Shown piece by piece: positions 19,237 to 28,094 of a stretch of DNA of 64,000 nt. The position numbers and the translations under genes were made by a program. The DNA lies in contig DATIXG010000109.1 in the NCBI GenBank assembly GCA_035518815.1, positions 1-64,000 of the forward strand, read 5' to 3'. Position 1 is the first letter of the stretch; every line of letters begins with the position of its first letter. This stretch comes from AG25 sp035518815. GTDB lineage: Bacteria; Gemmatimonadota; Gemmatimonadetes; Gemmatimonadales; GWC2-71-9. The notes under the pieces are model-generated. The model did no database searches, was not told the DNA's origin, and worked only from the letters and a program-made list of their open reading frames with translations.

Positions 19237-19434
19237 TCAGTCGATCAAACGGTCGCGCCGCGCCGGCGGGCGCGATTCTTCGAGTCCACCAGCTATCGAG
19301 CGCCGGGCTTCGTTGAGCGCGCGCTGCACGTCCCGTAATCCCTTCCCCAGCGTCCGACCTGCTTCCGGCAAGCGGTGCGCGCCCAGCGCCAGCAGCGCGA
19401 TCAACAGCAGAAGGAACAGCTCGCCGCCACTCAT
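19237..19434 (-). CDS. TatA/TatB-like protein, short paralogue
   Basis: A 65-residue protein with one N-terminal membrane helix (ELFLLLLIALLALGAHRL) and an amphipathic helix after the hinge (LPEAGRTLGKGLRDVQRALNEAR), the TatA/B plan. The usual F-G-x-K hinge is LGAHRLPEAG here. It lies seven nt below the more canonical TatA gene and may supply the TatB role or be a second TatA. GTG at 19437 is an alternative start one codon earlier. Confidence 0.8.
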   Translation of the reverse strand: MSGGELFLLLLIALLALGAHRLPEAGRTLGKGLRDVQRALNEARRSIAGGLEESRPPARRDRLID

Positions 19435-19444
19435 CACGTCCAGC

Positions 19445-19681
19445 CTACTGGCTGAGACGCTTCGGATCGCCGCCCGACGACAGGGATGAGGGCGTGGAGG
19501 CTGGTGGGGGCGGCACGTTGCGCGCCTCGCGGTCGTCCGTCACGTCCTTCAGGCTCCGCTTGAATTCCTTGATGCCCTGCCCCAGCGACGACCCGATCTC
19601 GGGGATTCGCTTCGCGCCGAACACCAGCACCAGCACGAGGAGCAGGATCAGGATGTGGCTGAACGACAGGTCGCCGAACAT
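19445..19681 (-). CDS. tatA: Twin-arginine translocase subunit TatA
   Basis: A 78-residue TatA/E protein that should form the translocation pore for folded Tat substrates. N-terminal helix LSFSHILILLLVLVLVF, hinge FGAKRIPEIGSSLGQGIKEFKRSLKD, then a short polar tail with Pro and Ser. It sits with a second Tat-like gene and a small membrane-protein gene downstream of the polyprenyl synthase; TatC is encoded separately about 5 kb upstream. Confidence 0.92.
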   Translation of the reverse strand: MFGDLSFSHILILLLVLVLVFGAKRIPEIGSSLGQGIKEFKRSLKDVTDDREARNVPPPPASTPSSLSSGGDPKRLSQ

Positions 19682-19693
19682 GGGTACCTCGTT

Positions 19694-19966
19694 TCAGAAG
19701 AGCGATCGCGCGACGAAGTAGGCAATGGCAACGCCCACCAGCGCGAGCAACGATACGTCGAATCCGATCGGCCCGAGCGTCACCGACACTACCAGTAGAT
19801 CAATGTGGACCGGGCCGAGGGTGGGCGTGACGGCCGTCGTGAAGAACTCCTTCGCGGCGCCTTGCGGCAGATAACGCCGCAACAGCGCGTGGAGAAAGCC
19901 CCCCAGGACGAACCCCGTGGCGAGCACCCCAAGGTAAAATAGCGGGCGGCGAGGGCCTTGCGCCAC
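19694..19966 (-). CDS. Small membrane protein, DUF4321-like
   Basis: A 90-residue protein with two hydrophobic segments (LFYLGVLATGFVLGGFLHALL and DVSLLALVGVAIAYFVARSL) flanking a short polar loop (TPTLGPVHIDLLVVSVTLGP). This is the DUF4321 pattern; the function is unknown. It lies three nt below the polyprenyl synthase gene and twelve above tatA. Confidence 0.75.
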   Translation of the reverse strand: MAQGPRRPLFYLGVLATGFVLGGFLHALLRRYLPQGAAKEFFTTAVTPTLGPVHIDLLVVSVTLGPIGFDVSLLALVGVAIAYFVARSLF

Positions 19967-19969
19967 GTC

Positions 19970-20959
19970 TTAGCTGCGCCGCTCGACAGCGTACGTGATG
20001 CAATCGCGCAGCGCGTCGCGAGCCGCCGACGGCGCCAGCACGCCCAGGTCGGTCTCGGCCTCGAGCGCACGCTCGAGCGCGCGGCGCCGGGCGTACTCGA
20101 GCCCACCCGCCGCATCCACTGCCCGGATCACCTCCGCCACGAGTTCGTCGGAGGGCGCGGGAGTGGCCATGAGCTCGGCCACGCGCCGCCGCTCGGCGGG
20201 CGCCATCCGCTCGAGCGCCGCAATCAGGGGCAACGTGACCTTGTGCTCCTTCAAGTCCAACCCCGACGGCTTCCCCGTGATCGCCTCCGGCTGGGTGTAA
20301 TCCAGCAGGTCATCGGCGATCTGGAACGCCATGCCCAGATGCATGCCGAACCGGGCGAGCGCTTCCCGTACCGCGGGTGCCGCCTGCAGCGCCGCGACCT
20401 CGCATGCGCCGGACATGAGCGACGCAGTCTTGGCGCGGATCAGGTGATCGTACTGATCCTCGCTGTAGGCCAGCTTGTCATGCGCCTCGAGCTGCCGCAT
20501 CTCGCCAACCGTCATTTCGTTCGTGACGCGACCGAACACGCGCAGCGGCTCGAGGTCGCCGAGGTTGACCAGCTCGATGATCGCACGCGAGTACAGGTAA
20601 TCGCCCATGATGACGGCGACCTGGTGCGAGAACAGCGCGTTGATCGTCGGCATCCCGCGCCGGAGCACGGAATGATCAACCGAGTCGTCGTGGACGAGAG
20701 TGGCGAGATGGATCAGCTCGACCACCGCACCGAGGGTGATGGCCCGCGGCGAGGAGACGCCGGCGGCCCGCTCGCTGAGAAACAGGAGGGTCGGCCGGAA
20801 CAGCTTGCCGCGCATTTGCAGCAGATGCTCGTTCGCCGCCGCGATCACCGGGAAATCGGCGGCCACGATGCGCCGCAGCTCGAGCGCCAGGTCGTCCAGC
20901 GCGCCCGCAATGGGCCGCTGGATGTCCGCGAGGGCGATGGGGGCCGTCTGCTGCGTCAC
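19970..20959 (-). CDS. Polyprenyl diphosphate synthase
   Basis: A 329-residue all-trans prenyl transferase that elongates allylic diphosphates, most likely for quinone side chains. First Asp-rich motif HDDSVDHSVLRRGMPTINA, second motif FQIADDLLDYTQPEAITGKPSGLDLKEHKVTLPLI. Chain length cannot be read safely. It ends next to DUF4321 and tat genes and begins just below the TPR gene, so the five genes are probably one transcript. Confidence 0.93.
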   Translation of the reverse strand: MTQQTAPIALADIQRPIAGALDDLALELRRIVAADFPVIAAANEHLLQMRGKLFRPTLLFLSERAAGVSSPRAITLGAVVELIHLATLVHDDSVDHSVLRRGMPTINALFSHQVAVIMGDYLYSRAIIELVNLGDLEPLRVFGRVTNEMTVGEMRQLEAHDKLAYSEDQYDHLIRAKTASLMSGACEVAALQAAPAVREALARFGMHLGMAFQIADDLLDYTQPEAITGKPSGLDLKEHKVTLPLIAALERMAPAERRRVAELMATPAPSDELVAEVIRAVDAAGGLEYARRRALERALEAETDLGVLAPSAARDALRDCITYAVERRS

Positions 20960-20960
20960 G

Positions 20961-23381
20961 CTACTTGGCGCGGGCCAGCGCCTTCACGCGCTGCCCCACG
21001 TCATGAAAGTGGATGTCCACCGCGACCACGCGGCCGTACAGGTCGCGTGCCTCGACCTTCTTGCCCGTCTCCTCGAGCGCACGTCCGAGCCAGTACAAGA
21101 CACCCACCCGTTCCTGATCGCCCGACGCCGGGAGCTCGAGCCCCCGCCGCAGGATCGATTCCGCCACGATGTAGGCCCCCTTCTCGATGAAGCAGGCGCC
21201 GAGGGCTTCGGATGTCCGCAGCTTCCCTTCGGGAGCGCGTAAGGCCTTCTGAAACTCGGCGATCGCTTCGTCGAGGAGGCCCATCTCCTTGAACGCCACG
21301 CCCAGATCGTAGTGCGACTGAAAGTCCGCCTCGTCGATGTTCTCGGCGATGCCTTGCTTGAAGCGGGCCAGCATGTCGTGGAAATCCCTCTCTTCGTCCC
21401 CCGTCGGCTCCTCATCTGCCACCTTCATGCGCGTATCCCGCGCGACCGACTCTTCGTCCAAGATCATGGCGCCCAGATCGATGAACGACGACGCGTCGTC
21501 GGTCACCGCATCCTCGCGCACCTTCATCTTCGCGTCCCTGGCCGCCACCCTCCCCTCGCGCGCCGGCGTCTTGGGAGCCGGAGGTCTGGCCGCGACCGGC
21601 GCGAGCATCGCGAGCGCAGCCTTCGCCCGCTCATTGTGCGGCTCATGCTCGGCGACGCGCTGGTAGACCGCTCGCGCCTTTTCGGGCAGGTCACCCCGCA
21701 ACAACGTGTCGGCGAGCCCGAGGTAGGCATCCACGAGCTTCGCCCGGTCGCCCGACTTGAACGCGAACTCCACCTGCTTCTGGCGATGGCGGACGCTGTT
21801 CGGATCCAGGTGCAGGACCTCCTCAACCAGATCCTGCGCGCGATCGAGCTCGCCCCGGTTCTCGAACCCGGCAGTCGCATGGTCCAACTCCTCGATGCCC
21901 CGTTCGCGGTCCCCGGTCTCGATCAACGCCTCGCCAAGCTCGCGATGGGCGTCAGGATCATCCGGATCGTCGGCGACCCGCTCTTCGAGCTCTTCGATCG
22001 TCGGCCCGGGCGGCGCCAGGGATTCGGCGCCGCCACCCTGATACTCGTCGTCGAGAGTGAGATCGATGAATCCCGACTGACGCCCCGCTGTCGGCGGCGC
22101 CTCGTCCAGCACCAGGGGTGGTTCCTCCATGTCCTGGGCCGGGCCGGCGGCCTCCGTGTCGAAATCCGGCTCGAGCTCAAGTGGCGGCACTTCGATGACC
22201 GGTTTCCGTTTCGGCTGCTCCTCGGCCGCCGGCCGCTTGGGCACCACCGGTTTCACCTTCGGCGGTTCTGCGGCCGGAGTCGGCGGGCGCGGCGCTCTGG
22301 GAGCGCCGGGACCCTTCGGCGCAAACGGCGCCGGTCGTCCCGCGGGAGGTGCAGGCGGTTTGGGCGGTGGGGCTGGCTCGGCGATCTCGATCGTGTCTTC
22401 CAGATCGTCCAATTCCACCGAGTCGAACGACGGGGCCGCCTCTGGCGCGCCGGAGGTCGCTTCGAAATCACTCAGGAGCTCGACCCCGTCTCCCGTGGGT
22501 TCATCGTCGCGGAGCGACGGCGCCGACGGAGCGCTCGCCTGCACGTCACCGAAGTCGGCCGTGCGCTCGAGACCCTCAACCGTCCCCATTGGGCGTCCGG
22601 TTGCCGCGTCATCGGCCAGGCTCGTCGGCTGGATCTCGAGCGACGGATCGACCTCGGGGGCGAACTCCGTCACGAGATCGTCTGTGCCGGCCGGTGGCGG
22701 GGACGGAGCGGCCGCAACCGGCGGCTCCGGCGACTTCGCCTTCCCGCGCGTCGGGGGCTCGTCGAGGTCGAGGAAGACGAGGCTCGAGGTCTTGCGCTTC
22801 CCCGACTTGTGCAAGTCCTCCTTCGCGTCCGGAGAAGCAGGTGGAGCGGGCGCCGGGGGCGCTCCCTCGCTGGAGCGGGCGGGCGCCCCGTACATCTTGA
22901 GGTGGTCCTCCAGCATGTGTCGCAGCCCGGCGCCCTCAGCCGAGAGGTCGGTGACTTCTCGGAGCGCCACAAAGGCCTGTTGGATCTTGCCGGCACCATG
23001 CATGCGGTCGGCATACAGCACGAAGTTCTGCTTGGCCTCCGCTAGGAAGCCTTTGGCGGCGTACAGCTTGGCGAGCTTCAAATAGGTGGTGGGGCGCCCC
23101 GGCGCGCAGCGGAGCACCTTGTTGCACATCGCGATCGCGTTGTTGTGGAAGCCGAGCTCTGCGTATTTGTCGACGGCGCGCTCGTAGTAGTCGGCGGCTT
23201 GCCCCGCATCCTTCAGCTTCAGGTACAGATCCCCGACGCGGTTGTAGATCGTGAGATCGGGGTTGGCCTCTCCTTCCTCCTCCTGTGCCCGGAGAGCGTC
23301 GAGCCAGGATTCGATTGCCCCCTTGGGGTCTCTGGCTTCGAGGTTCTTGGCCTTCTCTTTGGCCTTGGCAAGCTTGGACAT
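20961..23381 (-). CDS. Large TPR protein with acidic and Pro-rich central region
   Basis: An 806-residue TPR protein of unknown function. It starts MSKLAKAKEKAKNLEARDPKGAIESWLDAL, with four to five TPRs to about residue 170. A long acidic and Pro-rich disordered middle follows (about 180-480, with PPPKPPAPPAGRPAPF). A second TPR array (TIEELEERVADDPDDPDAHRELGEALIETG) runs to the C-terminus, ending with SHYDLGVAFKEMGLLDEAIAEFQKALR. No signal peptide. The start ATG at 23379-23381 has no ribosome-binding site and lies only about 10 nt after a -10 element. Confidence 0.88.
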   Translation of the reverse strand: MSKLAKAKEKAKNLEARDPKGAIESWLDALRAQEEEGEANPDLTIYNRVGDLYLKLKDAGQAADYYERAVDKYAELGFHNNAIAMCNKVLRCAPGRPTTYLKLAKLYAAKGFLAEAKQNFVLYADRMHGAGKIQQAFVALREVTDLSAEGAGLRHMLEDHLKMYGAPARSSEGAPPAPAPPASPDAKEDLHKSGKRKTSSLVFLDLDEPPTRGKAKSPEPPVAAAPSPPPAGTDDLVTEFAPEVDPSLEIQPTSLADDAATGRPMGTVEGLERTADFGDVQASAPSAPSLRDDEPTGDGVELLSDFEATSGAPEAAPSFDSVELDDLEDTIEIAEPAPPPKPPAPPAGRPAPFAPKGPGAPRAPRPPTPAAEPPKVKPVVPKRPAAEEQPKRKPVIEVPPLELEPDFDTEAAGPAQDMEEPPLVLDEAPPTAGRQSGFIDLTLDDEYQGGGAESLAPPGPTIEELEERVADDPDDPDAHRELGEALIETGDRERGIEELDHATAGFENRGELDRAQDLVEEVLHLDPNSVRHRQKQVEFAFKSGDRAKLVDAYLGLADTLLRGDLPEKARAVYQRVAEHEPHNERAKAALAMLAPVAARPPAPKTPAREGRVAARDAKMKVREDAVTDDASSFIDLGAMILDEESVARDTRMKVADEEPTGDEERDFHDMLARFKQGIAENIDEADFQSHYDLGVAFKEMGLLDEAIAEFQKALRAPEGKLRTSEALGACFIEKGAYIVAESILRRGLELPASGDQERVGVLYWLGRALEETGKKVEARDLYGRVVAVDIHFHDVGQRVKALARAK

Positions 23382-23391
23382 GGAGGCTCTA

Positions 23392-23420
23392 AAGATACGG
23401 GGCCACAAGAACACAAACAA
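23392..23420 (-). promoter_or_regulatory. Candidate promoter for the TPR-polyprenyl synthase-tat operon
   Basis: Minus strand TTGTTT (23415-23420), 17 nt, TATCTT (23392-23397). The -10 ends 10 nt before the ATG, so the transcript would be leaderless or nearly so, which fits the absence of a Shine-Dalgarno sequence. Confidence 0.5.
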
Positions 23421-23484
23421 GCCGAACCCGCTGTCCGGACGGCGCTTACGAGGCTTCTGCTAGAGGTGGCTCGGGCCCAAAGAC

Positions 23485-23524
23485 GCGAGGCGCCAGGTTG
23501 GCCGGAAGCACCCTGGCGCCTCGC
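23485..23524 (-). terminator. Stem-loop after the orphan lipoprotein gene
   Basis: Perfect 13-bp stem (GCGAGGCGCCAGG at 23485-23497 pairing with 23512-23524) and a 14-nt loop, 25 nt after the lipoprotein stop. On the minus strand it is followed by GTCTTTGGG, a weak T-tract, so it is a likely intrinsic terminator. Confidence 0.65.
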
Positions 23525-23548
23525 CCGGCGTCCCCTGAGAGGGGGGGA

Positions 23549-24445
23549 CTACTTCGAAGCGGACACGATGGAGCCGCTGGGAGCGGCCACCACGCTGCCG
23601 CCGTGGAGTTGCAGCTCCGGATTCCCCGGATCGGTCTGGACGCTCCAATCAAGGATCAGGTATTGCCGCCCCACGTGGGTGACGCGCACCGCGCCGTAGG
23701 TGGGGTTCGGTCCGTCGACGATCTCAAACACATAGCCGTAACCCGGCATCGCCAGGAGCGCGCTGCGGCCGTACCCGCTGGCGGGCGCAAAGTCGATCGA
23801 CGTCAGGTCGGCGACCGGTCCGGCACCGTAGAAGCGCACGCTGGTTCCGGTGAAAACGGGAACAATCGACAGGCTCGAGTCGGCGTTCCGGTGGATCATG
23901 AAGTCCACATCGGTCGACGCGCCGCTCTGCACCAAGCCCAGCTCGTTGGACTCACCCGTCCCGTTGCCGTTCACGTCATCCCAGAACCGGAACCCGGAAA
24001 GGGCGAGGTTGGTGCCATCGGCGTACACCAGCACGTTGCGGGCGTCCGGACGCGGCGTGTCCTGCCAGAGCGGCGAGCGGTCGCTCTCAGAGCCATCCGT
24101 CGCGATCGCGGTGGTCGTGTAGCAGCGGGGCACGCCGTTCGTGAGCGCGCCCGCGAGAAACTCGGGGGCCACGGTTGTCCCTTCGATCTCCCATGTGGCC
24201 CCACACACGCCGGTGTCGAGGTTGTAGCTCGTGCTGTAAACCGTGTACCACTCGAAGCGCGACGGCGCGCTTCGGAAGGCGTTGTCCGCCCAGTGAAGCT
24301 CGATCGCGCGATTAAGCGACACGGACCCAAGGCTGTCAGGCGCCGGGAGCGGCGAAAGGACGACGGTGTTCGTTGTGGTTGACGAGTCGCAGCCAACGGC
24401 GAGCAACCCGGCGAAGACGAGAGCGACGAGAGTCTGGGTGCGCAT
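23549..24445 (-). CDS. Putative lipoprotein of unknown function
   Basis: A 298-residue protein with a lipoprotein signal (MRTQTLVALVFAGLLAVGC, Cys19). The mature part begins with a Ser/Thr linker, then a segment resembling a fibronectin type III domain (GSVSLNRAIELHWADN... FEWYTVYSTSYNLDTGVC), and a beta-rich second half with paired Cys. No enzymatic motif. It stands alone between the tatC/lptD frame and the TPR operon, and ends at a strong hairpin. It resembles the orphan surface lipoproteins common in this kind of genome; no function is assigned. Confidence 0.8.
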   Translation of the reverse strand: MRTQTLVALVFAGLLAVGCDSSTTTNTVVLSPLPAPDSLGSVSLNRAIELHWADNAFRSAPSRFEWYTVYSTSYNLDTGVCGATWEIEGTTVAPEFLAGALTNGVPRCYTTTAIATDGSESDRSPLWQDTPRPDARNVLVYADGTNLALSGFRFWDDVNGNGTGESNELGLVQSGASTDVDFMIHRNADSSLSIVPVFTGTSVRFYGAGPVADLTSIDFAPASGYGRSALLAMPGYGYVFEIVDGPNPTYGAVRVTHVGRQYLILDWSVQTDPGNPELQLHGGSVVAAPSGSIVSASK

Positions 24446-24549
24446 GGAAGCCTCGGGTGTGCCAGTTGCCGGGCCACTAGGGCAGGCCCTGTGCCCCCGG
24501 GAAAGTGGTCATGATACATGGGGTTAGCAGTTCCCCTGCCCGCGCGCTC

Positions 24550-24567
24550 TGTCCCCGCCAGGGGACA
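24550..24567 (-). terminator. Small GC hairpin after lptD
   Basis: TGTCCCC and GGGGACA arms (7 bp, 4-nt loop) about 18 nt past the lptD stop. No T-run follows on the minus strand, so termination is uncertain. Confidence 0.35.
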
Positions 24568-24584
24568 AGGGTCAGGGCGGACAC

Positions 24585-27500
24585 TCACTGCGCTACGGTC
24601 TGTTGCTCATAATCGAACTTGATTTCCGGCGCGTCCAAAAGGGCGATCGAGAACGCGAACGCGAAGTTGCCGTTGGGGCTTTTCACGAATGCAAAGGTAG
24701 CATGCCAGCGGTTCAGATCCCGCTCGAGACGGACGATGTGCTCCCCGAACTGCTCGGTGACGAAGTCGTACTGGGTGGACCACGTCGCGCGCCACTTGGC
24801 CGTCGGCTGAAAGTTGAGGGTCGTGTTGAGCTGCTCCTGATTGAGCGCCACGGGAGCCGCTCCGGCCGCGCCCGCGACCTGCGGGCGCGTGTGCGTGCTC
24901 GTGTAGGACAGGCTCATCGAAAAACCTTGGCCGCCGCCATAGCCCCCGACCGGTGTGATCCGCGGACCACCGAACAGGGGCGGGTTCTGCCCCGACATCG
25001 GAAGGCCCGGTTGCCCCGGCGCCCTGGCAGCCGCGCCGGTGTCCGTCGCGGCCGGCGCGGCCGGCTTGCCGGGATGGAACCCGAACAGCCGGGCGAGACC
25101 GCGCAGCGTCGCGGGAGACACTGCGAACGACGCATTCACGCTCTGCAGGAATGGTGAGAACCGGGCCGAGTCGAGTCCGACCTGGCCCAGCCACAGGTCG
25201 TGCACCAACCGCAAGCTGAAGTTGGGGAGCAGGTCGGAAGCGAACGTATTGCCGATGGTCTGCGTCTGCCATCCGTTGTGCCCCGGGATCTTGGCCTGCT
25301 CGAAGTTATACGCGAGCGCATCGGTGTTGATGCTGAGCAGGCGCAGTTTCCGGGCTTGCTGCTTCCCGGAATCACCCGCAGGCGGCCGAAGCTTGGCCTC
25401 GAAGTTCTGCGACAGGCCGAAGGTGATGGTCTGCTGAGGATCGCTGCGCGAGTTGAGGAGCACCCCGGCCGGGTCGAGCGCCCGCGAGTACTCCGCCGAG
25501 ACGGTGGCCCCGGGAGCGTAGAAATAGTTGACGATTGGCGAGAACGAGTGCCGAATGCGCTCGAGCGGACCGAACCCCGGGAAGAACCCGAACACGGTGG
25601 GACGGATCCCCAGGCTTACCTGGACGCGCTTTCCCTGCTGGACCCACTGGCCATTCGAGAACTGGTTGCGCAGCATGAAGGGGCCGGCGGACGTGGTGTT
25701 GATGATCTGAACGGCCGGCTGGAGCTTCCACGTGCCCGAGAACAGCTGCGGCAGGTTGATGCCGGTCTGCCAGTCGAGCGCACTGCCGAACGTCGACCCA
25801 TAGAATATGTGCCGCACTCCCCCCGGAACGGTCGAATCGATGATCTCGATGGCCAACGGCGCGTTGCTGGCCTGGTCGGTCATGTTCAAACTATTCGACC
25901 AGTTCCACCGACCCACGCGGAGTGGGGTTTCGAAGGTGATCTGCGACTGGCGGGAGTCCGCGAAATTCTTGATGGTGTCGGGTACGCCACCCGGACCGGG
26001 AACGAGCAGCAGAGAGGGCGGTTGGCCGTGAAAGGTCTGCTGGTTGTTGAACGAGAACCCCGGCGACCAGGTGATGGACGGCGAGATGTTCACCGGAGCG
26101 GGTGTGAGCGTCACCCGCGGGAAGTTCTGGCTCACTTGGCCGCTCGAGAGATCCTGCGAGCGGCTGCCGCCGAGGTTGAACGTCCCCCACGCAAACCGCT
26201 TGTCGAAGTTCAGCTGCGAGAAGAGGCTGGCCGTGGCGAGGGCCGGATCCACGGAGTTCTGCTGCAGGACCGTGCCGCTCGTTGCGTAGTTGACGCTGGC
26301 GTTGAAACGCGTCTGCTGGTCGAAGCTCTGCTGGTGCTGCCAGCTGATCTGCGAGGACGATCCCGGAATGTCCAGTTGCTCGACGTGCGCGTAGGTGAAG
26401 CTGCCGTTGACGAAGCGGTCGAGCCAGCGATACCGCGACTGGCCGTGGACAGTGATGTTGCGATTGGCGTACCAGTCGAGCGAGCCCAGCAGGTCGAGGT
26501 AGTCGTTGACCGCGACAAAGTACCCGATGTTCGCGAAATGGCGCTCGTAGCTCCGGGTGGGACGTACCAGATCGTTCACCCCAAAACGGGGGACCAGCAT
26601 TCCGCTCCGCCGGCCCGTGCGAATATCCTGGAAGATGAACGGCAGCCACATGATCGGCACATCACGCACGTATAGCACGGCGGGACGTGCGACCATGACA
26701 TTCTTGTTGAGCCACTTCAGTTCGCCCGTAGCGAAGTGGTAGTCGGGAACCGGCCGGTCATCCGAGGTGATGTCGCTCGACGCCGCGTACAGGCGGGTTG
26801 AGCCCGAGTCGACGGACAGGTCGCCCCGCACGTACCACGTGACGCCACCTTCGTTGAAATTCGTGAAGGCCTGGTGCACCGTGCCGCGGCGGATGCAGGT
26901 GTCGTAGCGCATCGCTTCGCCGACCATCACGCCCCCCTCTTCGAACAATCTGGGGTCGCCTTCGGCGTCGAGGCGGCAGCTCGATTCCCGGTAGCGCACG
27001 TAGTCGGCTTCGAGCTTTGAGCCTTGCCGGTCGACGAACGCGTTGCCGCGGAGAAAAATGGCCTGGCTGTCGCTCACCACGATGAGCGTATCGGCGACGT
27101 ATTGCGTCACGCGGAACCCGGGCAGCTGCAGGAGCGAGTCCATGACGGCATCGCTCGGCGGGAAGGAGCGGGTCGGACCCGTCGGCAGGCCCAGCCGGCG
27201 CGCCGTCGCGCTGTCCAATGCCCGCCCCTGGACGCCCGCCGTGTCGCGTCGGACCTGAGGCTGCTGCGCCTCGAGCCGCCCGCCACCCGCGAGGCACAGC
27301 AGCGCGAGTACCGCCGCCCCTGCCGTCGCGCGGTCGCGACGTGCGCGACGCCTCGTCACGACCCAGGCACACCAGATGCCCACTTCATACAGCAGCCATA
27401 GCGGGACCATCATGATCATCATCGACACCGCATCGGGCGGCGAGAGCAGGGCCGCGGCCACGGCGGCCACCACGATGGCATAGCGCCGGTTGCGCACGAG

Positions 27501-28076
27501 GAACTGCGGGGTCACGAGGCCGAGCGTCGCGAGAATCGTCACGACGAGCGGAAGCTCGGTGATCAGACCAAAGGCGATGATGATCTGCGCGGCGAACCCG
27601 AAGTAGTTGCCGGCCGTGATGATCGGCTCCAGGGTCCCGCGCTGGAAGCTGAAGAGCACCTGCAGCGCGCGTGGCAGCACCCAGAGGTAGGCCACCGTGG
27701 CGCCCCCCAGAAACAACACCACACCAACGGCCAGCGCGGGCATCACGAGGCGCCGCTCGCGCTCGTAGAGCGCGGGCGCGAGGAACGACCATGCCTGGTA
27801 CGCCACGACGGGAGAGGCGAGCAGCACGCCGAGCGCGAAGGCAAACTTCAGAGTGATGAAGAACGGCTCGGTCGGACTCGTGAACTTGAGCTTTCCACCG
27901 GGGAGGAGCGGGGTGATCGGTCGCATGAGCAGGCCGATCACATCGACCCGTTCTACGATGACCCATCCGACCAGCGTCCCGACCACGATCGCCAGGAGAC
28001 TGTAGAGGATCCGCCAGCGCAGCTCCTCGAGGTGATCGAGGAAGGGCATTTCGCCCCGTACGGGTTGATCAGGCAC
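24585..28076 (-). CDS. tatC: TatC fused in frame to an LptD-type outer-membrane protein
   Basis: One 1163-codon frame. Residues 1-239 are a complete TatC, the Tat receptor: FLDHLEELRWRILYSL, SPTEPFFITLKFAFALG, TELPLVVTILA, SPPDAVSMMIMMVPLWLLYEVGI, with six membrane helices. At codon 240 a GTG begins TRRRARRDRATAGAAVLALLCLAGG-RLEAQQ, a typical signal peptide, and the remainder is LptD-like: an OstA domain, YVRDVPIMWLPFIFQDIRTG-RRSGMLVPRFG, then a large beta-barrel. LptD inserts LPS in the outer membrane. No stop separates the two. The junction holds GTGA one base out of register, so a one-base error could have joined two genes. The GTG at 28074-28076 or ATG at 28049 starts TatC. Confidence 0.75.
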   Translation of the reverse strand: MPDQPVRGEMPFLDHLEELRWRILYSLLAIVVGTLVGWVIVERVDVIGLLMRPITPLLPGGKLKFTSPTEPFFITLKFAFALGVLLASPVVAYQAWSFLAPALYERERRLVMPALAVGVVLFLGGATVAYLWVLPRALQVLFSFQRGTLEPIITAGNYFGFAAQIIIAFGLITELPLVVTILATLGLVTPQFLVRNRRYAIVVAAVAAALLSPPDAVSMMIMMVPLWLLYEVGIWCAWVVTRRRARRDRATAGAAVLALLCLAGGGRLEAQQPQVRRDTAGVQGRALDSATARRLGLPTGPTRSFPPSDAVMDSLLQLPGFRVTQYVADTLIVVSDSQAIFLRGNAFVDRQGSKLEADYVRYRESSCRLDAEGDPRLFEEGGVMVGEAMRYDTCIRRGTVHQAFTNFNEGGVTWYVRGDLSVDSGSTRLYAASSDITSDDRPVPDYHFATGELKWLNKNVMVARPAVLYVRDVPIMWLPFIFQDIRTGRRSGMLVPRFGVNDLVRPTRSYERHFANIGYFVAVNDYLDLLGSLDWYANRNITVHGQSRYRWLDRFVNGSFTYAHVEQLDIPGSSSQISWQHQQSFDQQTRFNASVNYATSGTVLQQNSVDPALATASLFSQLNFDKRFAWGTFNLGGSRSQDLSSGQVSQNFPRVTLTPAPVNISPSITWSPGFSFNNQQTFHGQPPSLLLVPGPGGVPDTIKNFADSRQSQITFETPLRVGRWNWSNSLNMTDQASNAPLAIEIIDSTVPGGVRHIFYGSTFGSALDWQTGINLPQLFSGTWKLQPAVQIINTTSAGPFMLRNQFSNGQWVQQGKRVQVSLGIRPTVFGFFPGFGPLERIRHSFSPIVNYFYAPGATVSAEYSRALDPAGVLLNSRSDPQQTITFGLSQNFEAKLRPPAGDSGKQQARKLRLLSINTDALAYNFEQAKIPGHNGWQTQTIGNTFASDLLPNFSLRLVHDLWLGQVGLDSARFSPFLQSVNASFAVSPATLRGLARLFGFHPGKPAAPAATDTGAAARAPGQPGLPMSGQNPPLFGGPRITPVGGYGGGQGFSMSLSYTSTHTRPQVAGAAGAAPVALNQEQLNTTLNFQPTAKWRATWSTQYDFVTEQFGEHIVRLERDLNRWHATFAFVKSPNGNFAFAFSIALLDAPEIKFDYEQQTVAQ

Positions 28077-28094
28077 GCTGGCCGCCGGGGCGGG

